Shown here: in pieces, positions 43,660-53,732 of the stretch
Layout: the number at the start of each line of letters is the position of its first letter
Numbering within the stretch: the stretch's first letter is position 1
Assembly: GCA_021030905.1 (NCBI GenBank)
Contig: JAGFMI010000007.1
Location: 1,240,001 to 1,304,000 of the forward strand
Length of the DNA stretch: 64,000 nt
Origin: Pyrenula massariospora
Taxonomy: Eukaryota; Ascomycota; Eurotiomycetes; Pyrenulales; Pyrenulaceae
Direction: 5' to 3'
Translations under genes and position numbers: made by a program
The notes under the pieces: model-generated
Database searches by the model: none
What the model saw: the letters and a program-made list of their open reading frames with translations, nothing else
What the model was told of the DNA's origin: nothing

Positions 43660-44754
43660 ATGAACACCACGCAAGATAGAATTGACCTACCATTTGCTAG
43701 CGCCAACAACGAAGCCAGCAATGAGGGATCCTGTGCTGCAGATCGAAACAGCAGGCTCAGCAGCAGTTCTAGAACTATAGAATCCTACGATCCCGTTAGC
43801 GAGATGCAGCCAAGAAGCAACGGCGAAGTCGTAGACCCAAGTTCCAGCAAGGGTGTGCTGTCAAATTGCTTGTCAGACTCCATCCAGCAATATCATGGAA
43901 AGGAGGTCGCTGCGTTGGAGAACGAGGTCAAGCGTCTGAAGGCCGAGATCGAAAAAGTAGCGGAAAACAGTGACAGAATGGCGCAAGCGCAAGGTGATAG
44001 AATATCAGACCTCGAGACGCAGATTGACGAGCAGCGCCAAGCCGGGAGAAATGTGCTCGATAATGCAAACAATGTTGGGAATGAGAATCGGGCATTGCAC
44101 AACGAGGTGACCATACTTGAGGATAAGGCAAGAAAGGCGGTAGAAGAGCTCGAAGCAGAGAAGGAAAAAGCCGTAACCCTCAAGAAGGAAGCGCTCGAGG
44201 GTGCTACTGAGCTTGACAACGTTAAGAGCAGTCACCAAAAGGTTTTGCAAAACAACAAGCGAATGGATGGAGAAATTAAGGCTCTCAAGCAACAAGCCGA
44301 AGAGAAGGACCAAATAATTCAAAGCCTAACAACCCAAACGGACAAGCTCGACAAGCAACGCCTCTCCGTAGTCCAGAATTTCGCGGCTCTAATCAAAGGG
44401 GCCAACTATGTCTTGAGTGAGATCGGCCAATTTGATGGAACTATTGCTCTGACGGCGAGAAATGTTGCCAAGTTAGCATCGGCCGAAGATCTCGAAACGG
44501 TTGGATTAGACCCTTTGACCATCCAGAAAATTACGAAGTCTCAGCTAATGCGCCCAGCGAACGAACTGCAGTATATAAACCCCGAGGTAGAGCTTGTGGG
44601 AGACGGGGAAGTGCCACATGACGCGGGTAATATTCGCTCACCCAATGGAACCCATGAAGCGAGAAAGAGAAAGGCGACCCCAAAGGGGGAGGACTACCTC
44701 AATTTCAAAAAGCAGAAGGCCATGGGGAAAACACGTACAGCGCAGCTGCTCTAG
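43660..44754 (+). CDS. Coiled-coil protein, unknown, probably nuclear
   Basis: Intronless, 364 residues from the ATG at 43660, 92 bp after the assembly gap. The first 75 residues are Ser/Asn-rich and disordered. Residues about 80-240 form a long coiled coil (KEVAALENEVKRLKAEIEK; later KALKQQAEEKDQIIQSL). A more compact helical segment follows (VVQNFAALIKGANYVLSEIG). The C-terminus is basic (ARKRKATPKGEDYLNFKKQK), consistent with nuclear import. The order disordered, coiled coil, compact segment, basic tail resembles the protein at 32199-32849, though no residue-level homology can be claimed. If the gap hides upstream exons the start could differ. Confidence 0.65.
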   Translation: MNTTQDRIDLPFASANNEASNEGSCAADRNSRLSSSSRTIESYDPVSEMQPRSNGEVVDPSSSKGVLSNCLSDSIQQYHGKEVAALENEVKRLKAEIEKVAENSDRMAQAQGDRISDLETQIDEQRQAGRNVLDNANNVGNENRALHNEVTILEDKARKAVEELEAEKEKAVTLKKEALEGATELDNVKSSHQKVLQNNKRMDGEIKALKQQAEEKDQIIQSLTTQTDKLDKQRLSVVQNFAALIKGANYVLSEIGQFDGTIALTARNVAKLASAEDLETVGLDPLTIQKITKSQLMRPANELQYINPEVELVGDGEVPHDAGNIRSPNGTHEARKRKATPKGEDYLNFKKQKAMGKTRTAQLL

Positions 44755-45476
44755 AAGAATGATCAGAAAAGAGATGGAGATATTAGCTGGTCGTCGGCGA
44801 GTCTTGGAATGAAGGCGAGCCAAGTCTCCCAGCTCTGCGAGGACAGCTTGAACATTGAAAAGGATGTGAGACAATTTGCAAAATTTATTTTCATGAGAGC
44901 ACCGAACTATGGCGTGTGGGGCGTCCTGCTGAGGTAGAACATCACATTGCCACTAGCGGTGACCGGCCAACTAGTCTGCTGCTTGGTTGTGAATTCTGGA
45001 AGTTGCAGATGGAATGCTCTAAGTTAGGATTGGGGATGGACAGTGTCAATTGTGATAATGGGCAAGGCTCCTCAGAGAAGCAAAAATCATGCTTTAAAAT
45101 TAAAGACTGATTCATTTCATGGTGCCATTATACTAGACGCACAATGATGTCTGCTGAAACAAGAAAACTCGTGCAATTTAAAAGTTTTGTTCTTGCGTTT
45201 TTGCTCACCCATTAACATCGCAACCTGCCTCGTCCGGTAAACTACAAGTTGAAAAGTAGCGAGTGGTATATGCGAAGATGGTCCGTTACACAAACGCCCA
45301 CGTTGAACCATTTGAACGCTCAAAACCCATAGACGACATGCATCACGTGTGCTAAAGTACAGTTTCCTCCCACCTCTCCTCCTTGTACCCGTAGGAATCA
45401 TTAAGCGTTGCTAGTACAGTACAGCAATCAAAGCTAGAAAAAACGTCTATACAGGAAGCCTCCCAAATAAATATCC
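44755..45476 (+). other. Intergenic between convergent genes, no gene seen
   Basis: About 720 bp of 3' flanking sequence. No supported frame. Confidence 0.55.
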
Positions 45477-47969
45477 TCAACTATCACCCCTCTCCACATC
45501 TCGTTCGCCTCGCTTTGGTGGCGCCTTTCTCCTCCCCCTACTCTCTCCGACCTTATCTCTCCTTCTCCCCCTCGCTCCCCTCCCAATCAAACTCCCCAGA
45601 CTCTCACTCATGCTCTTTAACCGCCCCTTCTTCTCCCTCCGATCCAACTCATCATCCGCCATCACATCCTGCACCTCCCCATCCCCTTCCCACGCTATCC
45701 TCCTATCTCGCCCCCGCATCGCCTCTTGCACGTCCGTGGTAGTGGTCGTCTCCGTATCCCTCGTCGAGACACGGCCGAGCGCCTCTTCGCTCATCGCTCC
45801 GCTCGCCGTGGGCGGCGCAGCACCATTGCCGGAATCACGCCGTCGGCGGGAGCTCTTATTGCGGATGGAGTTGGGTCGGCCTTCGCCTTTGCGCAAGGAG
45901 TCCTGGACGACGGCGGACAGGCCGGCAGAGAGGGGGGAGAGAAGCGGGCCGGGCATGAGGCGGGAGAAGCTTCCTCGTCCGGCCAAACGTGGTGGAGGGG
46001 GCGTTGCGGATGGATCGAGGTTTTTGGGTGATGGTAGAGGTTGTTGTGGGGTTTCTGGATCTGCAGGGCCTGAGGCTCGGCGAAGAAAGACGTTCGGGAA
46101 AGGCGTATTTGGAGCGGGAGTTTCGGATGTAGAGGGAGGTGTTGAAGGATGAACGTCGAGGGAAGAAACAGTGGAGCGGATGACTGCGGCTCGGGTGTTG
46201 GGAGTTCGTGGAGCAGAACGAAAGCCTGGTCTGTAGGGCGTAGGGAGATTGGAGTGGTTGGGATGGTGAGAGAGCGGGGTGTCAACGAGGCGTTCAGTTG
46301 ATGAGAGCCATGGATTATTGTTGCCAAAGGCAGGTGTGGAGGCTGTCGTATCAATCATTGGGGCAGAAGGTGGACCGATTTGGGCGGAGTCAGGATTAGG
46401 GGAGGTCGATAGGGTCGAGGTGAATGACGGGATGGACTTTGAGGAGACGGTGGACTTGCGGCGCGACGGTCGGTCTGGTTGTGATTTAGGTGAGCTTGGA
46501 GGTCGTTCAATTGGTGGGGATGTCACTAGAGGTTGTGGGGATCTCTTTCGTCGGCCCTCAAACTTAGGCGTACTTGAATCATTTGCTTGTAGACGAGCCT
46601 TATTGAACGCTTCCGCTGTTCGAAGTCGACCGAGTCGAGGTTGCTCCTCCGTATGGTCTTCGTCGATGAGCCGGATTTGTTCTCCCGGCGTTGAAGAGGT
46701 ATCTGAGTATTCATCATCGTCATCCCGAGTCCGACGGCTCGTGATTAGATAGACACCCAAAAAGGTGAGAGCACAGCCGCCTACAAATTTTCCAACTCTG
46801 TCAGCTGTAGCAGATTCGAAATCTCTGTACAGAACCGCGGATCCTAGAATGACCGAAATGGTAAAGAGCACAAACTGTGTCGGGATAACTTGCGTCGAAT
46901 CGAAGCGTTGCAGAGCGCGGTTGATATATCTGATCTGCAGCAGTGCTGAGCCAATGAGAACCAGAACACAAAGGTAAGTAATGGGGAAAGTAACGGCTCG
47001 CCACAGAGAGTCTGAAAGCAGAGATGCAACTGCTTTCGTCGCGAGTGCTGTATACCCTCCAAAGAGGCCGACGAGCCCAAGATCAATCAAGATTGACTTC
47101 TCGCCGTACTTTCCGCTGGCCCACGCCAGCCCGCCAGTGGCTGACGCAGTCAACAGGACATAGACTAGAAATTCCCACCTCTTAATATTGTCCCACAGCA
47201 TGTCCTGTCCCATCTTGCTTTCACTAGATTTTGCGCTGAGCACCACCACAACGGCCCCAGCAATCGCGATGACTACCCCGAACAAGTCTCGTGCGCGAAA
47301 CCGTTCCTTCAACAAGAGCGGTGCTATAAGGCAATTGGAGACTAGAGCAACAACTCCGAGCGGGCTGACAATCGAAGCTGGTGCGAAGCCGTAGGCTAGA
47401 AAATTCCCAGTCTCCCCCACCGTCATGAGAATAATCCCGCACCACCAGTACGGGGATTTGAGATATGACTTTCGCTCGCCTTCAATGTCCTTATCTGAAA
47501 GCGTCAGGGTTCGATCGGACTGAAAAGAGGCTTTGAGAGGCTCCGTCTCATCAGGTTCCGAGTCATCTTGAGCGCGTGTCCTTGAGCCATTCCTCCCATC
47601 CCCATTTGTAAGCTTTCCTTCAGACCCAGGTCCAGGGGCGTTGAAGTTAGCCTTTCTCCTTTCTTCAGCTACCTGCTCCTGTTCTATGGTGCCATATCCC
47701 TGCCGCCCGCCGCCTGACAGTGGCTTCACCCTATGTCCTTTCTTCCAGATGGGGTATGCCTCTGCATGCTCTCGATCGATGCGAATGTGTGCGTATCTCT
47801 GGATATTGAGAGCGAAGGAGATCAATATGTTGCCAGCAATTGCGGCGACAATGCCAATGAACGAGGACCATTCTCTTAGCTTGTCCTGAGAGCTACCCCC
47901 GGCTGCGAGTATTGAGAGCACAGTCGGCCGCCGCTCAACTAGTGCTTGCGAAGCTGGCGGTATGAACAT
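45477..47969 (-). CDS. NIPA-like (DUF803) magnesium transporter family protein
   Basis: Intronless, 830 residues. The first membrane helix (about 35-57, IGIVAAIAGNILISFALNIQ) is separated by a charged loop of about 110 residues from a block of eight further helices ending near residue 415. That block contains the family hallmark GETGNFLAYGFAPASIVSPLG and then LKERFRARDLFGVVIAIAGA and TQFVLFTISVILGSAVLYRDF. The last 400 residues are a disordered, Ser/Pro/Arg-rich cytosolic tail, much longer than in animal NIPA proteins but common in filamentous fungi. Transport of Mg2+ is known for animal members only. The start ATG at 47969 precedes the first helix. Confidence 0.85.
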   Translation of the reverse strand: MFIPPASQALVERRPTVLSILAAGGSSQDKLREWSSFIGIVAAIAGNILISFALNIQRYAHIRIDREHAEAYPIWKKGHRVKPLSGGGRQGYGTIEQEQVAEERRKANFNAPGPGSEGKLTNGDGRNGSRTRAQDDSEPDETEPLKASFQSDRTLTLSDKDIEGERKSYLKSPYWWCGIILMTVGETGNFLAYGFAPASIVSPLGVVALVSNCLIAPLLLKERFRARDLFGVVIAIAGAVVVVLSAKSSESKMGQDMLWDNIKRWEFLVYVLLTASATGGLAWASGKYGEKSILIDLGLVGLFGGYTALATKAVASLLSDSLWRAVTFPITYLCVLVLIGSALLQIRYINRALQRFDSTQVIPTQFVLFTISVILGSAVLYRDFESATADRVGKFVGGCALTFLGVYLITSRRTRDDDDEYSDTSSTPGEQIRLIDEDHTEEQPRLGRLRTAEAFNKARLQANDSSTPKFEGRRKRSPQPLVTSPPIERPPSSPKSQPDRPSRRKSTVSSKSIPSFTSTLSTSPNPDSAQIGPPSAPMIDTTASTPAFGNNNPWLSSTERLVDTPLSHHPNHSNLPTPYRPGFRSAPRTPNTRAAVIRSTVSSLDVHPSTPPSTSETPAPNTPFPNVFLRRASGPADPETPQQPLPSPKNLDPSATPPPPRLAGRGSFSRLMPGPLLSPLSAGLSAVVQDSLRKGEGRPNSIRNKSSRRRRDSGNGAAPPTASGAMSEEALGRVSTRDTETTTTTDVQEAMRGRDRRIAWEGDGEVQDVMADDELDRREKKGRLKSMSESLGSLIGRGARGRRRDKVGESRGRRKAPPKRGERDVERGDS

Positions 47970-48978
47970 CTCAGCGGGAGGAACGAAGAGATTCTCAGAA
48001 AGGTTGCGCTCGGTTCCTGCGCAAAGAAAGGAACACTATCTGCCAGATGGGTCCATCGACGAGGTTGGAGACGGGTCGCAGAGCGCGAGATGCCTAGTAA
48101 TGTGAATCTTGACGAAGCACAGATCAAGTGGACTGCGATGTACGTGAAGAAAGTGTTTCAGTCCCTTGAATTTGAAATAAGGCCAGTCACGGATAAGAGA
48201 TATGGTGGAGTTCGCTCGTCAGATCTTCCCTGACCTTTGTCTGTTCTGGTAGCTGAAGGTGGGTTTTCTTGCTCCCGCGTGCTGCGCGATGATGTCGATG
48301 AGGCAAAGACTTTTGAGAGCGTTGGAGAACACCAGGCCCTCGGTATAAACACAATCAAACACGCACGATTATCAGAATATAGCGAAGTGAATAGATTGAC
48401 TACAACGTGCGAAGTTCTTGCTCGAAGACACTTTGCCTTGTGCAAATCATATGCGCTTCCCTGTGCATCCACGCTCGCGCGCATCCCGTCGACCAGTTGG
48501 GGTCCAACACCAACAGCCGATCTAACGGGCTCTGCTCCTCCTCTTGTCACACTCTGTACCCTTCGCCAGCATACCCTGCGCGCTAGGAAAAAGTCAGTAC
48601 CAGGTGTGCAGCTTAATTTTGGACCCTCTGTTCAGGCCATTCTACGTTTCAATCCGTCAAAATCCGCCTTACCCGCACATAAACTCTTTGCGGGCTTTGG
48701 ACGCCTTGACTCTCACTTCAGCCCCAATTCGCCTCCTACTATTCGTTGGCTCGCTCATCATGATGAGCAAACCTGTTGTAAGCCCAGCCACAATGGCCGG
48801 CCTTCTAATCCTTCAACCCTTTTACCCCTCAGGATTGTCCTGCTGTTGCTAGCGGCAATTTAGTGTTGGTTAACCATCAGGGTTCATGTGTGCGGCTCAA
48901 CAATTAGGCTCGGGAAAGCTGGCAACAACCCTTTTCCACGTTTCACAGCACGTTTCCTTAAGCCCCCAAATCTCACAT
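47970..48978 (+). other. Intergenic, no gene seen
   Basis: About 1 kb upstream of the NIPA-like gene and downstream of WDR70. A 208-codon plus frame at 48237-48863 has no domain and irregular composition, so it is not called. Confidence 0.5.
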
Positions 48979-50706
48979 CTAAGTTCTGGCTTTCTTCCTT
49001 TGAGGTCCTTGTTCATCCTCGTCGTCGCTCAAATCGGCGTATATTGTTTTAGGTTGTGTCTTGCTCCAGGCATTGGTGAACATGGGGTCGTTCTGAGCTT
49101 TGTCAGCATACTTCAACAACGCCTCTCTAGGATCCTCGTCCCGCATAGAACTCAAGGCGATCCGTTCCTTGACATGTTTCTCGTCCGGTTGACTCTTCGC
49201 AAATGGTGTTGTCATCGGCAGGTGCGGCCTTCGAGGGTCGCGAGACTTACCAGATGCCGTAAGTCCGATGGTAGGGTGCCGGCTCGAATAACTAGTAGCT
49301 GAATGAGATAGAGCGCCTGTGTTGCTGATGCTGTCCCCCGATACTCCTTCAGATAGGTCTGTAGTAAAATTTGGGTCGTCATCCACGTGGCGCCGTTTCG
49401 GTGCCTTTGACAATATCATCATGGCACCTTTCTGCGATAAGCTGGGATTGAATAAAACATGCGTCTCGGCATTGGCTGAGCCAGTCACGATCTGATTGAG
49501 CTTTTCATGCCACAAGACAGAGATTAATGGTGACCCTGGGGTGATGGGTGTCGCCAATTCCGGTCGAAGGGTTGCAGGGTTTAAGATATGAAGATCTCCA
49601 GTGGAAGACCCGGTGATGATCGATGACCCGTTAGGCGAAAATTGAATGTTGGATGTCGGATATTGACTAGATGTGGAAGCGTGACTCACGGTGTTCACAG
49701 GCGCCTTGAATTTTCGGGTATCCCAAATCTTGATCATGTCGTCTCCCCCACGGGTAACGACCAGCCTTCCGTCGGGGCTGATATCAATGCCACTGGTCCA
49801 CGTATCTCTCTGATGCCCATTTAATATCTCTGAGCTTGGTCGGGTGTACGGTCCATTCCCAGCCCATAAAAGAAGACTGCCATCTAGCGCAGCCGCAGCA
49901 AGGAGAGTACTGTGCCCTTCAGCAGACAAACCCCAGGCAACCGCAGTCATTCTTGTTCTTCCGGCTGAGCCAGCCGCTTTAGATTTGTGCACAATAATAT
50001 CCTTTTGCTTGATGCGGTTGTTGACATCCCAAATACGTAGCGTGCTGTCTGTGCCTGCAGTAACAAACAAATCCCAGTTCGTCGGGTGCCAGGTACCTGA
50101 TGTAATCTCTGAAATATGTCCTTTAGTCATATGCATGTCCCGCAGATACATGTCTCCTTTATTAAACTCGCCCACAGTCTCTCCATCCCGGTCTAAAAGT
50201 TTCGCCTGTGGTGTAGCAGATATGACAAGGACTTGACTTGGAGAGTTTGGGTTGAATTTTGCGACATGTACAGGATGGGTCTCTGAGCTTGCTGAATTCT
50301 TCGCGGCGGTGGGATCAACGGATTTGAAGGCTCTCAACGTATTTGGGGTCATGGACGCGAAGTCGTGAAGCTTGATCGTACAATCAGTCGAGCCAGTGAT
50401 CATACGAGAGCCAGAGGGATCAACAGTAATGGTGGTAACAGCACGGTCGTGTGTTTTAAAGACCAGCTCGTGGGTCGTAGGAAACTCGTCATCGTCGTCA
50501 TCATCGTCGTCGTCAGAATCAGCATCAATGTCGCTGCCCCTTGATGATTTATCCGACGTTTGAGCGTCATCTTTGTCCTTTTTGGTGGGTACAAAGCGCC
50601 TCGCCCGCTCGATTTGGCTGTCGACGTCAATGCTCTTGTCACCCTTGCCAAAGGAGCTGGGCATGAAAGTTTTCAGGCCATCATCTACATCAAGGTCATC
50701 CTCCAT
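48979..50706 (-). CDS. WD40 protein, WDR70 (gastrulation-defective) family
   Basis: Intronless, 575 residues. The N-terminal 75 residues are acidic and disordered, including a run of Asp. WD repeats cover about 75-420: THELVFKTHDRAVTTITVDP, GSTDCTIKLHDF, LFVTAGTDSTLRIWDVNN, LVVTRGGDDMIKIWDTRK and IITGSSTGDLHILNP. The conserved C-terminal family block RDPRRPHLPMTTPFAKSQPD with KHVKERIALSSMRDEDPRE is intact. WDR70 works with DDB1-CUL4 ubiquitin ligase in histone H2B ubiquitination and DNA repair in animals and fission yeast. Ends with a basic, NLS-like RKKART. A GTAAGT inside the conserved C-terminal block is coding, not a donor. Confidence 0.88.
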   Translation of the reverse strand: MEDDLDVDDGLKTFMPSSFGKGDKSIDVDSQIERARRFVPTKKDKDDAQTSDKSSRGSDIDADSDDDDDDDDDEFPTTHELVFKTHDRAVTTITVDPSGSRMITGSTDCTIKLHDFASMTPNTLRAFKSVDPTAAKNSASSETHPVHVAKFNPNSPSQVLVISATPQAKLLDRDGETVGEFNKGDMYLRDMHMTKGHISEITSGTWHPTNWDLFVTAGTDSTLRIWDVNNRIKQKDIIVHKSKAAGSAGRTRMTAVAWGLSAEGHSTLLAAAALDGSLLLWAGNGPYTRPSSEILNGHQRDTWTSGIDISPDGRLVVTRGGDDMIKIWDTRKFKAPVNTVSHASTSSQYPTSNIQFSPNGSSIITGSSTGDLHILNPATLRPELATPITPGSPLISVLWHEKLNQIVTGSANAETHVLFNPSLSQKGAMMILSKAPKRRHVDDDPNFTTDLSEGVSGDSISNTGALSHSATSYSSRHPTIGLTASGKSRDPRRPHLPMTTPFAKSQPDEKHVKERIALSSMRDEDPREALLKYADKAQNDPMFTNAWSKTQPKTIYADLSDDEDEQGPQRKKART

Positions 50707-51356
50707 GCTGAACGATGCAACACAATGCGGAATAGACGACGATCTGAGCGGGTTTTAATATTTCTGGCATAGCGCAAGCAATGAGATAGCCTTGTGGAGC
50801 TTGAAAATAAGGCTGCGCTAAGAAGAGGCGCGTCCAAATTGAGGAAGGATTCGGATAAATGCCGGCTGCATCTTATATGAATGTGCCCGACCCACGAACA
50901 GTTACCAAGTAAACAGTCCGCAGATCAATCACAGACTTGCAACATGACTATGAAGATACTTAGCTTGAGATGCTACTTAGGCTCTCATTCATCCGCGTTT
51001 AGCAAACATTGCCGCTATCTTGTTCTGATGGCATTCATGTCTACAAAGGGCCCAGGGCTTCTTCTTATTTTGACCGATGCAAATGGGACTACAGTTAAAA
51101 TTTGATATAAGCAACACTTCGAAAAGTGGACATGCTAGCTGACTAATCCAGCGCGGTCTTCAATGGACTGGACAGGGCTCTAGGCCCCGCAGATAGGATG
51201 CTGGATATCGCTGTCTCAAGGAATAAAATCGGTACGCAGCGAGAATGCTGCAATCGAGCTGACATTGATCTCTTATTGAGACTTCACCACGTCAAAATTC
51301 TAGAGCGCGACTGACCTGTTAACCGATATATACACAATGCACAGCCTTAAAAGGAT
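50707..51356 (+). other. Intergenic, no gene seen
   Basis: About 650 bp between the WDR70 start and the 3' end of the F-box gene, both on the minus strand. Contains the WDR70 promoter. No supported frame. Confidence 0.55.
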
Positions 51357-53206
51357 CTATCCCAGCGCCGACAAAATGTCAATATGACTTTCAAAATCTT
51401 CGCCCTCGTCCTTCAGCTCATGTTCGTCGCTGATCTTCCAAAAAGCTGTCGGGCCCGCGGGACCTTCAGGATCATGGTCCCTTGAGTAAGAGAAGGGAGC
51501 AGTCAGTTTCTCTAATGTCATTGGAACTTTCAGAGGACAAGCAGAGTTGGATGACCTACTTGTCAAACCAGTTCCCGAACGCACCTCTCGCAGAACGTAT
51601 CCCACCAATCTGGATACTCTCGCTCCTCCAACGCCATTCGCTATTGACATGCAACTTTAGCTGATCTATTCCGGTGACATGGGCATAGTTGGGTCAGGAA
51701 ACCATGTTTGACGTACCCCCCATAAATAGAGAAAGTTGTCCATCTCACTTCACCCTCCTTTGTCATCCGGACGGTTCCTACATGACCTGTATCAGTAAGT
51801 CTCTCACAAAATCGCCTCGGGCACACACCGCAGCAAGACGAACCTCGGATGGTCGAATTGGCATTCGGGTCCCAAGAGGCATGCATCGAGCGTGATGTGC
51901 CCTTGAAGTGCACGACGGGATAGGATTGGTCGTCATCTTCCCCTGCTGGCTCGATTTTAGTGACGTGAATGCTCATTATTATAAGGCGGATAGCTTCAAC
52001 GACGTCAAGTGGCTCGCGAGGAACGCCCTCAGCAGGGTCCTGTGTGCCAAAATTGTAGGCATGAAGCTCGTGGTAGTCTACTAGGAAAAATTGGGTCAGA
52101 AAATGCTTGTAGAAGAAAGATGAAAAGAGAGAAACGGGTTACCTAAGAAACACACGACCTATGCGAGATGAGTTACCGACATGTCATGTGTCATCGGATT
52201 GCGAAACTTACTCTGAACCAGGTCCCAGAAATCCCAAACGGATCCTGAGCCTCCAGCGGCGAAGCAGGTTCTTTGACACCAGGATCTGACTCGGAGTCCG
52301 TTTGACTGAGGACTGGAGTTTTGAAGCTTCTCGGGTACGCCCCTTCGAATGGCTTGGACCAGATAGGTCTCAAAAGGCCTTTTGCTCGGTTGCGAAAATT
52401 CTGGATATTGTGCCCGAGAACGACCATGATCGCTTCGAGCCTCTCCCAATCGACACGCAAAGAACCATCATCCCTGAAGGGTCCCCACAGAGTCGCATCA
52501 GTATAATTTCGGAGATCATATACCTTTGAACAGGCGTATGGGTAGGTCCATCCGGAGCGTGTTCGGCCATGACATTCAATCGGAACACCATACAGGCAAT
52601 GTAGCTTAGCACTCAATTGGCGCTCATTCTCTGTTCGGCGTGGGGATGATATCGACGTTTCTGGTCTAGCCCTCTCGAATAGAGAGGAGCGGCAGAGGAA
52701 GGCGTCTTGATTGTAGTCCTGCAGGGCAAAATGTTTGGACAGGAAGGGGATATTCAAAGACTTGGATGCGTCAAGTGGAGTGTTGAGAAGGAGATCCTCT
52801 ACGGCAGGACATATGAACTCCAAATGTCCAATCTAATGCAGTCGGTCATGATGTGACCGAGACGCTTGGGAATTGAAGTAATACCTTTGCCTCCAAAGTT
52901 CGAGCCTCAAGAATCCTCTGCAGTTTTACAACCCTTGGCAGTTCAACCTCCCATGCTGGCTCCGGAGCATTTTTGCGCTCTCTTGGGTCGTCCTGCTAAT
53001 GATCAGAACCAGCCATCAAAATCCAAGAGCGAGAGGGATGTCACAAATCGCTGAATATAGAGTTCCTTATACAATGGCCTCTTGTTAGCGTCGACGAAAG
53101 TTCGTAAATTCTTGCAGCTTTGGCTCAAAGCAGCGACATCCCATGGTTCAACAAGTACCAAGATGCCATGTAAAATCTCCGGAGGAAGCTCGGTCAGAAG
53201 CAACAT
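51357..53206 (-). CDS. F-box protein of a conserved fungal family, eight exons
   Basis: Minus-strand exons 53045-53206, 52885-52992, 52212-52832, 52143-52158, 51844-52080, 51717-51786, 51560-51640 and 51357-51480 give 472 residues. The start (MLLLTELPPEILHGIL) enters the F-box directly (residues 4-50, ending RPLYKELYIQRF). The rest matches a widespread filamentous-fungal F-box family: DDPRERK, LWGPFRDDGSLRVDWERLE, DPFGISGTWFRV, YPVVHFKGTSRSM, EGEVRWTTFSIYGGEWRW, GGIRSARGAFGNWFDK and GPAGPTAFWK. Every junction keeps phase and rebuilds one of these blocks. The fourth exon is only 16 nt. Likely a substrate receptor of an SCF ubiquitin ligase; targets unknown. Confidence 0.88.
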
Positions 53207-53732
53207 CGTCTCTCGCCGCAGACTTCTTTCCAGCCGTGGGACACTGTCACATAGTTCATCGAGATGTCTTGTTAAGTAGAATGCCAATGACGGTTCAATG
53301 AAGAGAGGGTGTGGATAGGGATGTGACTCTCATCATTTACGAAGACCGAGCCTGCCCCGCGGCCGGGGATCGATCTGACGTCGGGCTTAAGCGATCTCAT
53401 ATGAGCTTATCACCGTGGCGGGCGCCCTCAACGCGGGGGTAAGACCGTCTGCAGTAGGCGGAACGCGAGTGGCGCACCAGGCCAACAGACGCTTAGTGAA
53501 TAGCCTTGGAAACTAATTGCCAATGACAAGTCAAATTCCAGCAGATGTCGATTGCTCACTAGCTCTACGAAAGATACCTGTCGTTACAAAGGCAGCATTG
53601 GCGCCACAGCAAAGAAAAATCGTCCAAAGCATTACCTTGCTTCATAAGCAACGGCCTGTTGCGTTCATGTAAAAACGTGCGCGCGCCGCTGCAAAAAGAC
53701 AGTACGGATCGCAACATTAAATCCATCACTCC
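53207..53732 (+). other. Intergenic, with a GC-rich patch
   Basis: About 525 bp. A GC-rich patch at 53350-53450 contains a small hairpin (CCCCG-CGGC-CGGGG) and a B-box-like GATCGATCC on the minus strand, but it does not fold as a tRNA. No other feature. Confidence 0.5.

Noticed and set aside
43290-43679. Frame translating the 27-bp repeat as VDLTNFNFF units
   Set aside because: Open only because the unit is a multiple of three; it runs into N and has no plausible start or end.
48237-48863. 208-codon plus frame between the NIPA-like and WDR70 genes
   Set aside because: Irregular composition and no recognisable motif; it lies in the likely promoter of the NIPA-like gene and the 3' flank of WDR70.
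49230-49260. GTAAGT donor-like site inside the WDR70 C-terminal region
   Set aside because: The reading frame through it encodes the conserved block RDPRRPHLP, so it is coding sequence.
53350-53450. tRNA-like patch on the minus strand with a B-box match (GATCGATCC) and a partly pairing acceptor stem
   Set aside because: The T stem and anticodon stem do not pair, and the A box is poor. At most a tRNA relic; not called.
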